A stretch of 38,249 nt of DNA from Nitrospirota bacterium (GCA_021814615.1 JAKAHZ010000018.1:1-38249); one strand, 5' to 3'. Counted from the stretch's first letter, positions 8,438-15,694 are shown. Notes: a model not told the origin generated them from the sequence alone. Program-made: numbers and translations.

Positions 8438-8466
8438 TTGCCCCTCCGACTCGTATCTGTTACAGT
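8438..8466 (+). promoter_or_regulatory. Possible promoter of crcB
   Basis: TTGCCC (8438-8443), a 17-bp spacer and TACAGT (8461-8466). The predicted start would be only about eight bases before the ATG at 8481. No fluoride riboswitch signature is seen in this leader. Confidence 0.35.
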
Positions 8467-8480
8467 ATCCTTCAGGAATG

Positions 8481-8852
8481 ATGAACTATCTGATCATCGG
8501 TACCGGCGGTTTCCTGGGCGCCATCGTTCGGTATGCGGTAGGCCTCTGGATCGGCCAGCGATGGGGAAGGACCTTCCCCCTGGGCACGCTGGTCATCAAT
8601 GTGAGCGGCAGCTTCCTGATCGGGCTGCTCATGCCGCTCCTGACCGAACGGCTCATCGTGAACCCTCAATGGCGGCTGCTGCTGGTGGTCGGATTCCTGG
8701 GCGCCTACACGACCTTTTCGACCTTTGAATACGAGACCGGCGCCCTGCTGAATGACGGCGAATGGCTCTATGCCGGAGCGAACATCGTCCTGAGCGTGGT
8801 CGTCGGATTTGTCGCGCTTAAAGCCGGCGACATCCTCGCGAAACTCGTGTAA
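8481..8852 (+). CDS. crcB: CrcB/Fluc fluoride ion channel
   Basis: A 123-residue membrane protein with four hydrophobic segments, the normal length for Fluc. It has GGFLGAIVRY near the N-terminus, GTLVINVSGSFLIG in the second helix and GFLGAYTTFSTFEYE in the third; these are the conserved Fluc signatures, including the Asn and the Phe/Thr/Ser residues of the pore. It forms dual-topology dimers that export fluoride. The ORF extends upstream to 8388, but homologues begin at MNYLIIG. ATGATG at 8478-8483 has AGGA directly before it, favouring the second ATG (8481). DUF190 follows, a common pairing. Confidence 0.92.
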   Translation: MNYLIIGTGGFLGAIVRYAVGLWIGQRWGRTFPLGTLVINVSGSFLIGLLMPLLTERLIVNPQWRLLLVVGFLGAYTTFSTFEYETGALLNDGEWLYAGANIVLSVVVGFVALKAGDILAKLV

Positions 8853-8874
8853 TCTCCGTCCGAAGGAGGCAACC

Positions 8875-9213
8875 ATGTTGATCCAGGGACCGGCAAAGAA
8901 GCTGACCGTCTACCTTGACGAGAACGAGAAGGTCCACGGCAAACCACTCTTCGAGGTCATCCTGGACATTCTCTTCCGCCACAAGGCCGCCGGAGCGAGC
9001 GTCTTTCGCGGCATTGAGGGATACGGCGCAAGCCGCGCGATGCACACAGCCAAGATTCTGGAGCTTTCCACCACCCTGCCGGTCAAGATCGAGGTCGTTG
9101 ATACGGAAGAAAAGATCGATGCATTATTGTTGGAGATCACTCCCATTGTTCACAAGGGACTGATCGAGGTGAATGATACGAAAGTCATCAAGAGCGGCTC
9201 GGGAAAGGCCTGA
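8875..9213 (+). CDS. DUF190 family protein
   Basis: A 112-residue cytoplasmic protein starting at an ATG with AAGGAGG six bases upstream. It has the DUF190 pattern: LTVYLDENEKVHGKPLFEVI, then ASVFRGIEGYG, and PVKIEVVDTEEKIDALL. The fold resembles PII-like trimeric proteins. DUF190 genes regularly sit beside crcB, so a link to fluoride homeostasis is likely but not shown. It starts 22 bp after crcB and is probably in the same transcript. The reading frame is open further upstream (to 8809), but the ribosome site decides the start. Confidence 0.88.
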   Translation: MLIQGPAKKLTVYLDENEKVHGKPLFEVILDILFRHKAAGASVFRGIEGYGASRAMHTAKILELSTTLPVKIEVVDTEEKIDALLLEITPIVHKGLIEVNDTKVIKSGSGKA

Positions 9214-9248
9214 CCGGGGGTTATGCCCGAACCGTATAGCGGCATGCC

Positions 9249-9899
9249 ATGAGCGCCACCGGCGGCAAGACCAGGGATTTCCATAATCGTCCCTTCGACA
9301 AGCTGAAAAAGAAGCTGGAACAGGCGAAACCTGCGCCGCAGATCCTCCCGCCACCCCCTCCCCCCACCGACGAAGACCTCTTCGAGAACGCCATGAGCGA
9401 CGTGCTGGAGATCCCGGAGTTCCGGTTTCTTCCCTGCGCCCACGGCATGCGTCGTTCCGCGCCTTCCCGGGAACGGCACGACCCTGACATCGACGCCCTT
9501 TCGCTCCTCGAGCAAATCGCCGCAGGCAAGGAGCCGATCAATCTCTCGGACACGCAGGAATACATCGAATGGACGAATCCTGCGGTGAGCGAGGACTTGA
9601 CGAAGGACCTGCATGCCGGGAAATTCTCGGTTCAGGGCATGATCGATCTGCACGGATTCACCGGAGATGCGGTGAACGAGGAATTGGACGTTTTCCTGGC
9701 GGAAGCATTCACCCGAAGGTGGCGGTGCGTCAAGATCATTCACGGACGGGGGCTTCGATCCGTTCGCGGGCCGGTGCTCAAGGATGCGGTGGTCAAGAGG
9801 CTTTTGGGTCGGTACCGCGCATCGATCATCGCCTTTGTGAGCGCACGGCAATGCGACGGCGGGTTGGGGGCATTGTATGTACTTCTGGGATTGAAATGA
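9249..9899 (+). CDS. Smr domain protein
   Basis: A 216-residue protein. The N-terminal half is charged and proline-rich (a run of seven prolines near residue 35). The C-terminal part is a Smr domain: MIDLHGFTGDAV, then VKIIHGRGLRS and FVSARQCDGGLGALYVLL. The LDLHG-like and HGxG motifs are the features tied to nicking-nuclease or RNA-cleavage activity in MutS2 and stand-alone Smr proteins. The role may be in recombination control or in rescue of stalled translation. No clear ribosome site precedes the ATG at 9249. It is the last gene of a plus-strand group, and a heptamer repeat follows its stop. Confidence 0.85.
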   Translation: MSATGGKTRDFHNRPFDKLKKKLEQAKPAPQILPPPPPPTDEDLFENAMSDVLEIPEFRFLPCAHGMRRSAPSRERHDPDIDALSLLEQIAAGKEPINLSDTQEYIEWTNPAVSEDLTKDLHAGKFSVQGMIDLHGFTGDAVNEELDVFLAEAFTRRWRCVKIIHGRGLRSVRGPVLKDAVVKRLLGRYRASIIAFVSARQCDGGLGALYVLLGLK

Positions 9900-9920
9900 A
9901 CTTTGAAGAAGATTCTTAGA

Positions 9921-10066
9921 TTCTCTGTTCTCTGTTCTCTGTTCTCTGTTCTCTGTTCTCTGTTCTCTGTTCTCTGTTCTCTGTTCTCTGTTCTCTGTTT
10001 TCTATGCTCTCAATTTCTATTCTCTATTTTCTATTCTCTGTTCACTATTCTCTATTTTCTGTTCAT
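9921..10066. repeat. Tandem heptamer repeat, 11 perfect TTCTCTG units plus degenerate tail
   Basis: Eleven exact copies of TTCTCTG run from 9921 to 9997. A decayed pyrimidine-rich tail (CTATTCTCTATTTTC type) continues to about 10066. It lies between the convergent smr and pcm genes, 22 bp after the smr stop. One strand is almost pure pyrimidine, apart from a G every seven bases. Copy number is likely to vary by slippage. Confidence 0.95.
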
Positions 10067-10707
10067 TCCTTCCACCCATAGGCGCCGATGAGCGGAACGA
10101 ATACGACGGGTACACTCAAGGTCCTGACAACGCCCTTGTCGGTCTTCACCACCTTGACGAGGTCCTGGCTGTACCGGTCGCCCACGGGGATCACCAGCCG
10201 CCCCCCGTCTTTCAGCTGCTCCACCAGCGGCTGCGGAACATCGGGCGAAGCAGCGGTCACGATGATGACGTCAAAGGGAGACATTTCCTTCCACCCGTAG
10301 GTCCCGTCGAAGATCTTCAGCGCCACCTTCGTATAACCCAGCCGGTCGAGCGTCTGACGGGCGCGGTCTGCCAGCGGCTTGATCCGCTCGACGGTGAAAA
10401 CCTTTTCGCATAGCTCCGCGAGGATCGCCGCCTGATACCCGGAGCCGGTCCCGATCTCGAGCACCCGCTCCGTTCCCGTGAGCCCCAGCATCTCGGTCAT
10501 GAGCGCGACGATGTAGGGCTGGGAAATGGTCTGTCCTTCGCCGATCGGCATGGCATGATCGCCGTAGGCCTGGGCCTCCAGCGCAGCGGGCATGAACTCG
10601 TGACGCTGCACCTTGCGAAAGGCTGCAAGCACTCGGGGATCGCGCACGCCCCTGCCCGCGATCTGCTCGTCCACCATGCGGTTCCGTTCTTCAACAAGAT
10701 CGCTCAC
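10063..10707 (-). CDS. pcm: Protein-L-isoaspartate O-methyltransferase
   Basis: A 214-residue SAM-dependent methyltransferase that repairs isoaspartyl residues in aged proteins. PIGEGQTISQPYIVA is the PCMT signature and VLEIGTGSGYQAAILA the SAM-binding loop; PDVPQPLVEQLKDGGRLVIP follows. Length and order match the family. It starts with GTG, sharing a GTGA with the stop of surE, so it is translationally coupled. In related genomes nlpD and rpoS usually follow; here the operon ends at the repeat and the convergent smr gene. Confidence 0.93.
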   Translation of the reverse strand: MSDLVEERNRMVDEQIAGRGVRDPRVLAAFRKVQRHEFMPAALEAQAYGDHAMPIGEGQTISQPYIVALMTEMLGLTGTERVLEIGTGSGYQAAILAELCEKVFTVERIKPLADRARQTLDRLGYTKVALKIFDGTYGWKEMSPFDVIIVTAASPDVPQPLVEQLKDGGRLVIPVGDRYSQDLVKVVKTDKGVVRTLSVPVVFVPLIGAYGWKE

Positions 10708-11480
10708 GCTTCATCCTCTTGCGGCGCGGGGCGCTGGTAGGCAAGCTGCTCAACCTGCTTTATGCGGCCAAAGGCGGCATAGTCGGTCATGTCGAGATGG
10801 AGCGGCGTGATCGAGACCCGCCCCTTGTCGATGGCGTCGAAATCCGTTCCCTCGGCGCATTCCCACTCCGGCTCGCCGCCGCCGATCCAGTAATATTTCT
10901 TGCCCCGCGGATCGATGCGCTCCACGGTCATCTGATGATAGATGCGTTTGCCCAGACGCGTGATGCTGGTCCCGCGAATATCCGATGTCGGCAGGTTCGG
11001 CACGTTCACGTTCAAGAGCGTGCCTTCCGCCTCTCCTTCCGAAAGCACATGGCGCGCGATCTGGACAGCCACCTCGGCAGCTTCGGCAAAGCGGAAGTTC
11101 TCGCGAGCGGCAAGGGAAACGGCAATCGACGGGATGCCCAGGATCCGGGCCTCCATGGCTCCGGCAACGGTGCCGGAATAGGTGACGTCGTCGCCCATGT
11201 TCGGCCCCTTGTTGATGCCCGAGACGACCAGCTTCGGCGTCTCGCCCAACAGCCCTTTGACCGCGATGTTCACGCAGTCCGTGGGTGTGCCGTTCACGCT
11301 GTACACGTCGGGTTTCAATTGTTCGATCAGGAGCGGCCGGTGGAGCGTCATGGAATGGCCCGCAGCGCTCCGCTCGCGGTCCGGCGCCACAATGACCACG
11401 CGGTCGAGTTCGCGCAGCCGCTTCGCGAGGATCTGGATGCCCGGCGAGTACACGCCGTCGTCATTGGTGACCAGGATCAT
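10704..11480 (-). CDS. surE: 5'/3'-nucleotidase SurE
   Basis: A 258-residue metal-dependent phosphatase. ILVTNDDG (Asp-Asp metal ligands) opens the protein, followed by APDRERSAAGHSMT, NGTPTDCVN and SGINKGPNMGDDVTYSGT, all SurE signatures. It dephosphorylates nucleoside monophosphates and helps stationary-phase survival. AAAGG lies seven bases before the ATG. Gene order ihfA-merR-tRNA-Pro-surE-pcm is conserved in several deltaproteobacteria and relatives. It is separated from the tRNA by a strong terminator and about 380 bp. Confidence 0.95.
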   Translation of the reverse strand: MILVTNDDGVYSPGIQILAKRLRELDRVVIVAPDRERSAAGHSMTLHRPLLIEQLKPDVYSVNGTPTDCVNIAVKGLLGETPKLVVSGINKGPNMGDDVTYSGTVAGAMEARILGIPSIAVSLAARENFRFAEAAEVAVQIARHVLSEGEAEGTLLNVNVPNLPTSDIRGTSITRLGKRIYHQMTVERIDPRGKKYYWIGGGEPEWECAEGTDFDAIDKGRVSITPLHLDMTDYAAFGRIKQVEQLAYQRPAPQEDEA

Positions 11481-11860
11481 GAGGAACCTTTCTCGATCAT
11501 TAATGGCCTCAAAATAGAAACGACATAAATAGCCGTCATTCCCGAGGCTTTAATCGGGAAGCTGGTGTTAAACCATATCCCCGATAGATACATTCGGGGA
11601 TGACAATCCAGGAAATGCAAACAGGGTCGAGTACAGTGATGATTCGATTTTAGTACGAGCTGCTTTGGCCCACGCGGTTATGATTTTACTCTACCACGAG
11701 AACCATTGCCACTGCATTTTCCTTCTAAAATCAATCGATTTTCTTCTTCGCTGTTCCCTCTATGCCCCCAAGGCAGCCGTATTATTGGCCGGAGCACGTA
11801 GCGTCCTGTGCTTGTCCAGAAATGCGATACCAGGAATCGACATCCTCAGCATTGCGATAA
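11481..11860. other. Non-coding region upstream of surE
   Basis: No convincing ORF. It contains a dispersed-repeat-like hairpin at 11535-11604 and should hold the surE promoter, but no strong -35/-10 pair stands out. Confidence 0.45.
11535..11604. repeat. Intergenic inverted repeat, GTCATTCCCGA...TCGGGGATGAC type
   Basis: The outer arms GTCATTCCCGA and TCGGGGATGAC match at 10 of 11 positions and enclose two smaller hairpins (CCCGA/TCGGG and CCCCGA/TCGGGG). Repeats of this type are frequent between genes in deltaproteobacterial and related genomes. Its function is unknown. Confidence 0.55.
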
Positions 11861-11895
11861 ATAGAAAAAGCCCATAACTCAGATGAGTTATGGGC
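11861..11895 (-). terminator. Intrinsic terminator after tRNA-Pro
   Basis: On the minus strand, a perfect 11-bp stem (GCCCATAACTC / GAGTTATGGGC, 4-base loop) is followed by TTTTTCTAT. It ends 11 bp beyond the encoded CCA of the tRNA. Confidence 0.93.
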
Positions 11896-11905
11896 TTCGA
11901 TGAAA

Positions 11906-11982
11906 TGGTCGGGGCGAGCCGATTTGAACGGCCGACCACTCGCACCCCAAGCGAGTACGCTACCAGGCTGCGCCACGCCCCG
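11906..11982 (-). tRNA. tRNA-Pro (anticodon GGG), CCA encoded
   Basis: A full 77-nt cloverleaf: acceptor CGGGGCG pairs with CGCCCCG; D arm GCGC...GCGT with CCTGGTA in the loop; anticodon stem CTCGC/GCGAG with loop TTGGGGT, giving anticodon GGG; T arm with TTCAAAT. A discriminator A and genomic CCA follow. It lies between merR and surE, and a strong terminator ends the transcript. Confidence 0.95.
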
Positions 11983-12039
11983 ATTATTTTGTATTAGTAC
12001 ACTTCTCCGCGGATACGATCCATCCGAAGGACATCCGGA

Positions 12040-12387
12040 TCACTTCAACAACTCGATAAGCTCCCGAATCTCTTTCTTTGCTGCTTCAATGACGGAATCC
12101 GCGTCCCTTCCGCCCTTGCCCCGCAGCTTCTTCTTCGCTCCCGTGATCGTGAATCCGTCCCGGTAGAGAAGTTCCTTCACCTGCAGGATATTTTCGAGGT
12201 CCTTCCTCGTGTACAAACGCTGGCCGGACTTCCGTTTCTCGGGCCGGAGATGGGGAAATTCCGTTTCCCAGTATCGCAGGATGTAGGGTTCGAGGCCCGT
12301 GATCCTGCTGATCTCGCCGATCCGGTAAAAAAGCTTACTCGGCAGGTGGTGTGGCGACGGCGTCAGCGGGGGCTGTCTCAATGACAT
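12040..12387 (-). CDS. MerR-family helix-turn-helix regulator
   Basis: A 115-residue protein. The MerR DNA-binding domain starts at about residue 18: LFYRIGEISRITGLEPYILRYWE, then the wing with SGQRLYTRKDLE. A short C-terminal helix replaces a metal- or drug-binding domain, so no sensing role can be read. It occupies the conserved place after ihfA. The ATG at 12387 lies inside ihfA, giving a 53-bp overlap; AAGGA is only two bases before it. No other ATG/GTG start is available before the domain, so the overlap is probably real. Confidence 0.85.
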   Translation of the reverse strand: MSLRQPPLTPSPHHLPSKLFYRIGEISRITGLEPYILRYWETEFPHLRPEKRKSGQRLYTRKDLENILQVKELLYRDGFTITGAKKKLRGKGGRDADSVIEAAKKEIRELIELLK

Positions 12388-12649
12388 GGTCCTTGAAGAT
12401 CATGCTCGGCCGGAAGCTTACGACGCTCCGCGGAGTGATCTCGATCTCCTGGCCCGTCTTGGGGTTCCTTCCCTTGCGGGATCGCTTTTTCCGCACAACA
12501 AAATTGCCGAAACCCGATAGTTTGACCGTTTCGCCCTGTTTCAGGGTCTGCTTGACGGTGTCCAGAATCATCTCTACCAGTTCTTCGGCGTCCTGCTTCG
12601 GCAGGCCAACCTTGTCAAAGACCTCTGAGATGATGTCTGCCTTGGTCAT
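12335..12649 (-). CDS. ihfA: Integration host factor alpha-type HU/IHF protein
   Basis: A 104-residue DNA-bending protein. KADIISEVFDKVGLPKQDA is the IHF-alpha helical start, GETVKLSGFGNF the core and GRNPKTGQEIEI the beta arm, with Pro at the position that intercalates DNA. The family bends DNA at specific sites for transcription and recombination. The ORF reaches a TTG at 12700, but GGAGG lies five bases before the ATG (codon 18) at 12649, and homologues start there. pheT, often upstream elsewhere, is absent. A strong promoter lies just upstream. Confidence 0.93.
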   Translation of the reverse strand: MTKADIISEVFDKVGLPKQDAEELVEMILDTVKQTLKQGETVKLSGFGNFVVRKKRSRKGRNPKTGQEIEITPRSVVSFRPSMIFKDHVIETAPADAVATPPAE

Positions 12650-12671
12650 AACCACCTCCCGAACGAGCGGT

Positions 12672-12700
12672 ACTATAGAGCATAACTGTTTCAAAGTCAA
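12672..12700 (-). promoter_or_regulatory. Sigma-70 promoter of the ihfA-merR-tRNA transcript
   Basis: TTGACT (12700-12695), a 17-bp spacer and TATAGT (12677-12672) on the minus strand, about 22 bp from the start codon. Spacing is ideal. Confidence 0.8.
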
Positions 12701-13028
12701 GGGGAAATTAAGACCATTTCAGTGCCGGAGAACCACAGTATTTGTTTCTTTCATATCAGTCCCCTTAAGTTAAATCACCTCGGTCAAAAATATAGTCTAG
12801 GCATTTAACGCAGAAACGCCGTGCTTCTCTTGGGTACATACCGACAAGATGTTGATTCATAAGGAATCATAGCAGATCAGCGCGACCGGCGTTGCGAATA
12901 TTCCTTTTTTTATGCGCACTTCAACCGTGTATGGATGAGAACGGCCAAAACAGAAATATTTCTTGCGTACAGCCCAGATTTGATATACATTTCTGCTGGT
13001 ATCTGATCCCGCGCCAAGGAGGAATTCC
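12701..13028. other. Divergent intergenic region, no gene seen
   Basis: A 328-bp AT-richer stretch between ihfA (-) and the unknown gene at 13029 (+). It holds one small hairpin (TGATTC-ATAAG-GAATCA, near 12855) and a weak TTGCGT...TATACA pair shortly before the plus-strand gene. No ORF is convincing. Confidence 0.45.
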
Positions 13029-13478
13029 ATGCCTCAGTTGGTCCCCGTGTCGAGCGTCGAATCGCTGGAAAAGCTCAAGACCTACATCAATGAGCTCTTC
13101 GAAAAGGGAAAATACGAAGAGCTGTCCCAGGCCATCGGAATGCACTCGATCCTGATCGATCCCGAGCACACGATCGGCGATCAGAACGAACTGTACGGGC
13201 TTGCGCTGAACCTGATCAAGAACAGGGTGCGGAAGGAAATCCCGGCTGTCTACGCTTCCTGGCTCACGTCGTTCCCTGCCCTTCTCTCCGGCCTAGTGAG
13301 CAGAAAAGAGATCATAGCGGACGAGGCGTCACAGACCGTGCTCGCATCCTATCACGACGCCTACGGCCACTTCACATCGCTCGACGCCTTCTATGCATGG
13401 GCCCTCGACGACCGCCGCCTCACGCTCGGCAAGATCGTCCAGTACATCATGAAGACCGTGGAGCTGAAGCGCTCCTAG
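13029..13478 (+). CDS. Unknown cytoplasmic helical protein
   Basis: A 149-residue protein with no signal peptide, membrane segment or motif that I recognise. It is predicted mostly helical, with a charged N-terminal half (EKLKTYINELFEKGKYEELS) and a hydrophobic middle (YASWLTSFPALLSGLV). AAGGAGG six bases before the ATG is a very strong ribosome site, so it is a real gene. Its TAG stop shares a CTAG palindrome with the TAG stop of the convergent heptosyltransferase gene. No function is proposed. Confidence 0.8.
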   Translation: MPQLVPVSSVESLEKLKTYINELFEKGKYEELSQAIGMHSILIDPEHTIGDQNELYGLALNLIKNRVRKEIPAVYASWLTSFPALLSGLVSRKEIIADEASQTVLASYHDAYGHFTSLDAFYAWALDDRRLTLGKIVQYIMKTVELKRS

Positions 13479-14503
13479 AGCAAAGCCTCCATCACCTGGT
13501 CCACCGAGATCGCTTCCATGCACCTGACCGTCTCGTAGGGGCAAGCGCGGCTGAAGCAGGGCGAGCAGTCCAGCCCGGCGCGGATCACCGTATGCCGGAT
13601 CCCGTAGGGGCCGGTCCTGCCGGTCGAGGTCGGTCCGAAGAGCGCCACAACTCTCGCTCCCGCGGCAGCGGCAAGGTGCATCGGCCCGGTATCCGTGGTG
13701 ATGAAAACCTCCGACAGGGAAGCCAGCGCTGCCAGCTCCTTAAGCGTTGTGTTTCCTGTCCAGTCGATGGCCTTTCCCTTCATCCGTTCCCTGATCCGCG
13801 ACGTCACCTCGCGGTCAGCCGGTGCTCCGGTAAAGATGACCACTGCGTTCCGGTCCTCGATCAGCCGGTCGGCGAGCTCCGCGAACTTCTCTTCCTGCCA
13901 TAATTTCGTTTTCCACCGGGCCACCGGATTCATCACCACGATGCGCCTGCCCGTTCCCGCCGTTTCCTTGATCCGCTCCAGGATGGCAGACCGCTCCGCC
14001 TCGATCGGAAGACTACAGGACGGAGCGGGATCGCCGGCGCCGAGGTAACGGGCCACATCAAGATACCGGTCCAGGGCGTGCCGTTCGATGTCATAAGCGG
14101 GCAGGCGCTCGTTCAGGAATAGATAAGCAAGCTCGCGCGTCCGGTCGAATCCGATCTTCCTCCGCGCCCGTGCGCAACCCATGACGAGCCCGCTCTTGAG
14201 CAGACCCTGGAAATCGACGGCAATATCATATTCCCGGGACCGGAGCTCCTTCGTAAAGGCGCGCATTTCCCTGAGCGCTGCGAAGAACGTCGCAGGCCGC
14301 CGAAGCATTCCCAGCCAGGTCTTCCGGCGTGAAACGATGACACTGCGCAGCAAGGGATGCCCTTCCAGGATGCCGGCGGCGGCTTCTTCGACGACCCAGT
14401 CGATCTCGCTCTCCGGAAAGGCCTTCTTGATCGCTTCGAGAGCGGGCATCGTCAGCACCACATCGCCGATGGCTGACAGTTTGACGAAAAGAATCCTGAT
14501 CAT
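13475..14503 (-). CDS. GT9 heptosyltransferase (LPS core)
   Basis: About 342 residues, glycosyltransferase family 9. The N-terminus RILFVKLSAIGDVVLTMP is the classic WaaC/WaaF start. VDFQGLLKSG, VVMNPVARWKTKLWQ and ITTDTGPMHLAAAAGARVVALFGPT (the nucleotide-sugar-binding region) follow. It would add heptose to the lipopolysaccharide inner core on the cytoplasmic side, which implies a Gram-negative envelope. The ORF extends to 14596, but the -10/-35 pair at 14513-14541 lies inside that extension, so the ATG at 14503 is chosen. There is almost no 5' leader and no clear Shine-Dalgarno. WaaC versus WaaF cannot be told. Confidence 0.87.
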   Translation of the reverse strand: MIRILFVKLSAIGDVVLTMPALEAIKKAFPESEIDWVVEEAAAGILEGHPLLRSVIVSRRKTWLGMLRRPATFFAALREMRAFTKELRSREYDIAVDFQGLLKSGLVMGCARARRKIGFDRTRELAYLFLNERLPAYDIERHALDRYLDVARYLGAGDPAPSCSLPIEAERSAILERIKETAGTGRRIVVMNPVARWKTKLWQEEKFAELADRLIEDRNAVVIFTGAPADREVTSRIRERMKGKAIDWTGNTTLKELAALASLSEVFITTDTGPMHLAAAAGARVVALFGPTSTGRTGPYGIRHTVIRAGLDCSPCFSRACPYETVRCMEAISVDQVMEALL

Positions 14504-14512
14504 GGCTCGGAA

Positions 14513-14541
14513 ATCATAATACATCGCCCCCGCCCCGTCAA
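14513..14541 (-). promoter_or_regulatory. Sigma-70 promoter of the heptosyltransferase gene
   Basis: TTGACG (14541-14536), a 17-bp spacer and TATGAT (14518-14513) on the minus strand. The predicted mRNA start (about 14506) is within a few bases of the ATG at 14503, implying a leaderless or nearly leaderless message. Confidence 0.65.
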
Positions 14542-14604
14542 CGAAGAAAGCGGGCGGCTGAGAGCCTATTGTTGTTTTGCGCAGAATGTGGTACAAACGG
14601 AAGA

Positions 14605-15135
14605 ATGAAAGGGATCACAAGTATCGCGCTGCTCGCGCTGCTCCTGGCCGGGAGCCTGTTCCGCAACGCGGTTTGGGACACCGAGGGGGGAATCTGGGAA
14701 GACACGATCAGGAAATCGCCGCGAAAAGCGCGCGCCTACAATGAACTCGGCCTCCACGAACTCAACGCGGGGCGGAACGAGTACGCCTATCGCCTTCTGA
14801 GCAGATCCCTCGAACTGAATCCCTACCAGGGCGAGGTATACGTGAATCTCGCGCTGGCGCTGGAACATCTGGATCGCATCGACGAAGCGATCAAAGTCTA
14901 CGAGCAGGCGATCTCCTTTCAACCCGATGATCCGACGCCCTATTACAACCTCGGGGTCCTCGCTTACCGGGTGCGGCATGACCGGAACCGGGCCTTAACC
15001 TACTTTTTGCAAGCACGGGACCGGAATCCCGAGGAACCGGATGTGCATCACTTTCTGAGCAGAATTTACGCGGAAAAGGGCGAGGAAAACCGGTCGCGAG
15101 AAGAAGAAACTCTCTATCGGCAGTTAAAACCCTGA
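14605..15135 (+). CDS. Membrane-anchored TPR protein, probably a fragment of a larger family
   Basis: A 176-residue protein with one N-terminal hydrophobic segment (ITSIALLALLLAGSLF), then three to four TPR units: ARAYNELGLHELNAGRNEYA, GEVYVNLALALEHLDRIDEA and PYYNLGVLAYRVRHDRN. The stretch RNAVWDTEGGIWEDTIRKSP before the first TPR is like the junction between the last membrane helix and the TPR part of long polytopic TPR membrane proteins (TMTC/O-mannosyltransferase-like). The N-terminal multi-helix part is missing here, and there is no room for it. GGAAGA directly precedes the ATG at 14605; the ORF itself is open from 14569. Confidence 0.65.
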   Translation: MKGITSIALLALLLAGSLFRNAVWDTEGGIWEDTIRKSPRKARAYNELGLHELNAGRNEYAYRLLSRSLELNPYQGEVYVNLALALEHLDRIDEAIKVYEQAISFQPDDPTPYYNLGVLAYRVRHDRNRALTYFLQARDRNPEEPDVHHFLSRIYAEKGEENRSREEETLYRQLKP

Positions 15136-15169
15136 AGCCGGAGCGGAGAATCAAGAATGCAGGAAATCG

Positions 15170-15367
15170 TCAGGAGTTGGATCGGGGTGAGGAATAGGTG
15201 AATTCGTTGCAACCTTCGCAGGAAAAGCCGCCCCGGTCGCCCAATTCCCGCCTCCTGAGGTCGCAAAGGTGCTTCGATACCCGGTCATCGAACATCATAC
15301 AGTAGATGACTCTGGCCTGGTCGGAATTGCCTGTCTGCTTGTCCATGGAATCAAGCGAATCAGCCAT
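15170..15367 (-). CDS. Possible small Cys-rich protein
   Basis: A 65-residue ORF. The C-terminal half, IYCMMFDDRVSKHLCDLRRREL then FSCEGC, has four cysteines in a C-x11-C-x13-C-x2-C pattern, which could bind a metal. Small proteins of this look occur in related genomes, but I cannot name a family. No ribosome site is visible for the ATG at 15367 or for the alternative ATG at 15346. It could be a chance ORF. Confidence 0.4.
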   Translation of the reverse strand: MADSLDSMDKQTGNSDQARVIYCMMFDDRVSKHLCDLRRRELGDRGGFSCEGCNEFTYSSPRSNS

Positions 15368-15666
15368 ACTTGAATTTATAAAATGCAAATGCAATACCAG
15401 CGCTGGAAAAAGCCATTTTCAGCGAAATGAGCAGCTTCAAACGATTTTTTTTATCATTTTTACCCAACGAAAGTATGTTTTACCGTCAAAAGAGAGGTTA
15501 ATTAATTTATAAAGTTTCCTTACACCACGAAGAAAGCTGAATTACCTGCGCATAAGCGCTCATTCACCAGTTGATATTCGCTCATTTTTGTAATAAAAAG
15601 CAACGGCACTTCAGTGACTTTTATGCGAGAGGGATTTCAGTTGAGAACGAAATGGCCTCTTTTGCC

Positions 15667-15694
15667 TTGCAATTTGCCTTTTTTTTGATAGAAT
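15667..15694 (+). promoter_or_regulatory. Promoter of the Lys/Ala-rich protein gene
   Basis: TTGCAA (15667-15672), a 16-bp spacer containing eight Ts, and TAGAAT (15689-15694). It is about 30 bp upstream of the ATG, with GAGGAGG in the leader. Confidence 0.55.

Noticed and set aside
8352-8480. Fluoride riboswitch before crcB
   Set aside because: The leader has neither the GGNGAUGG start nor the conserved pseudoknot segment of the crcB motif; the predicted leader is also too short.
9921-9997. CRISPR array
   Set aside because: The repeat unit is 7 bp with no spacers. No other regularly spaced repeats exist in the window.
9903-10091. A 62-residue ORF of repeated FSVLCSL units
   Set aside because: It is just the translation of the TTCTCTG heptamer array (21 bases equals three heptamers) and has no ribosome site.
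11906-11982. tRNA-Pro as an integration site of a mobile element
   Set aside because: No integrase, no direct repeat of the tRNA 3' end and no element-like genes lie nearby.
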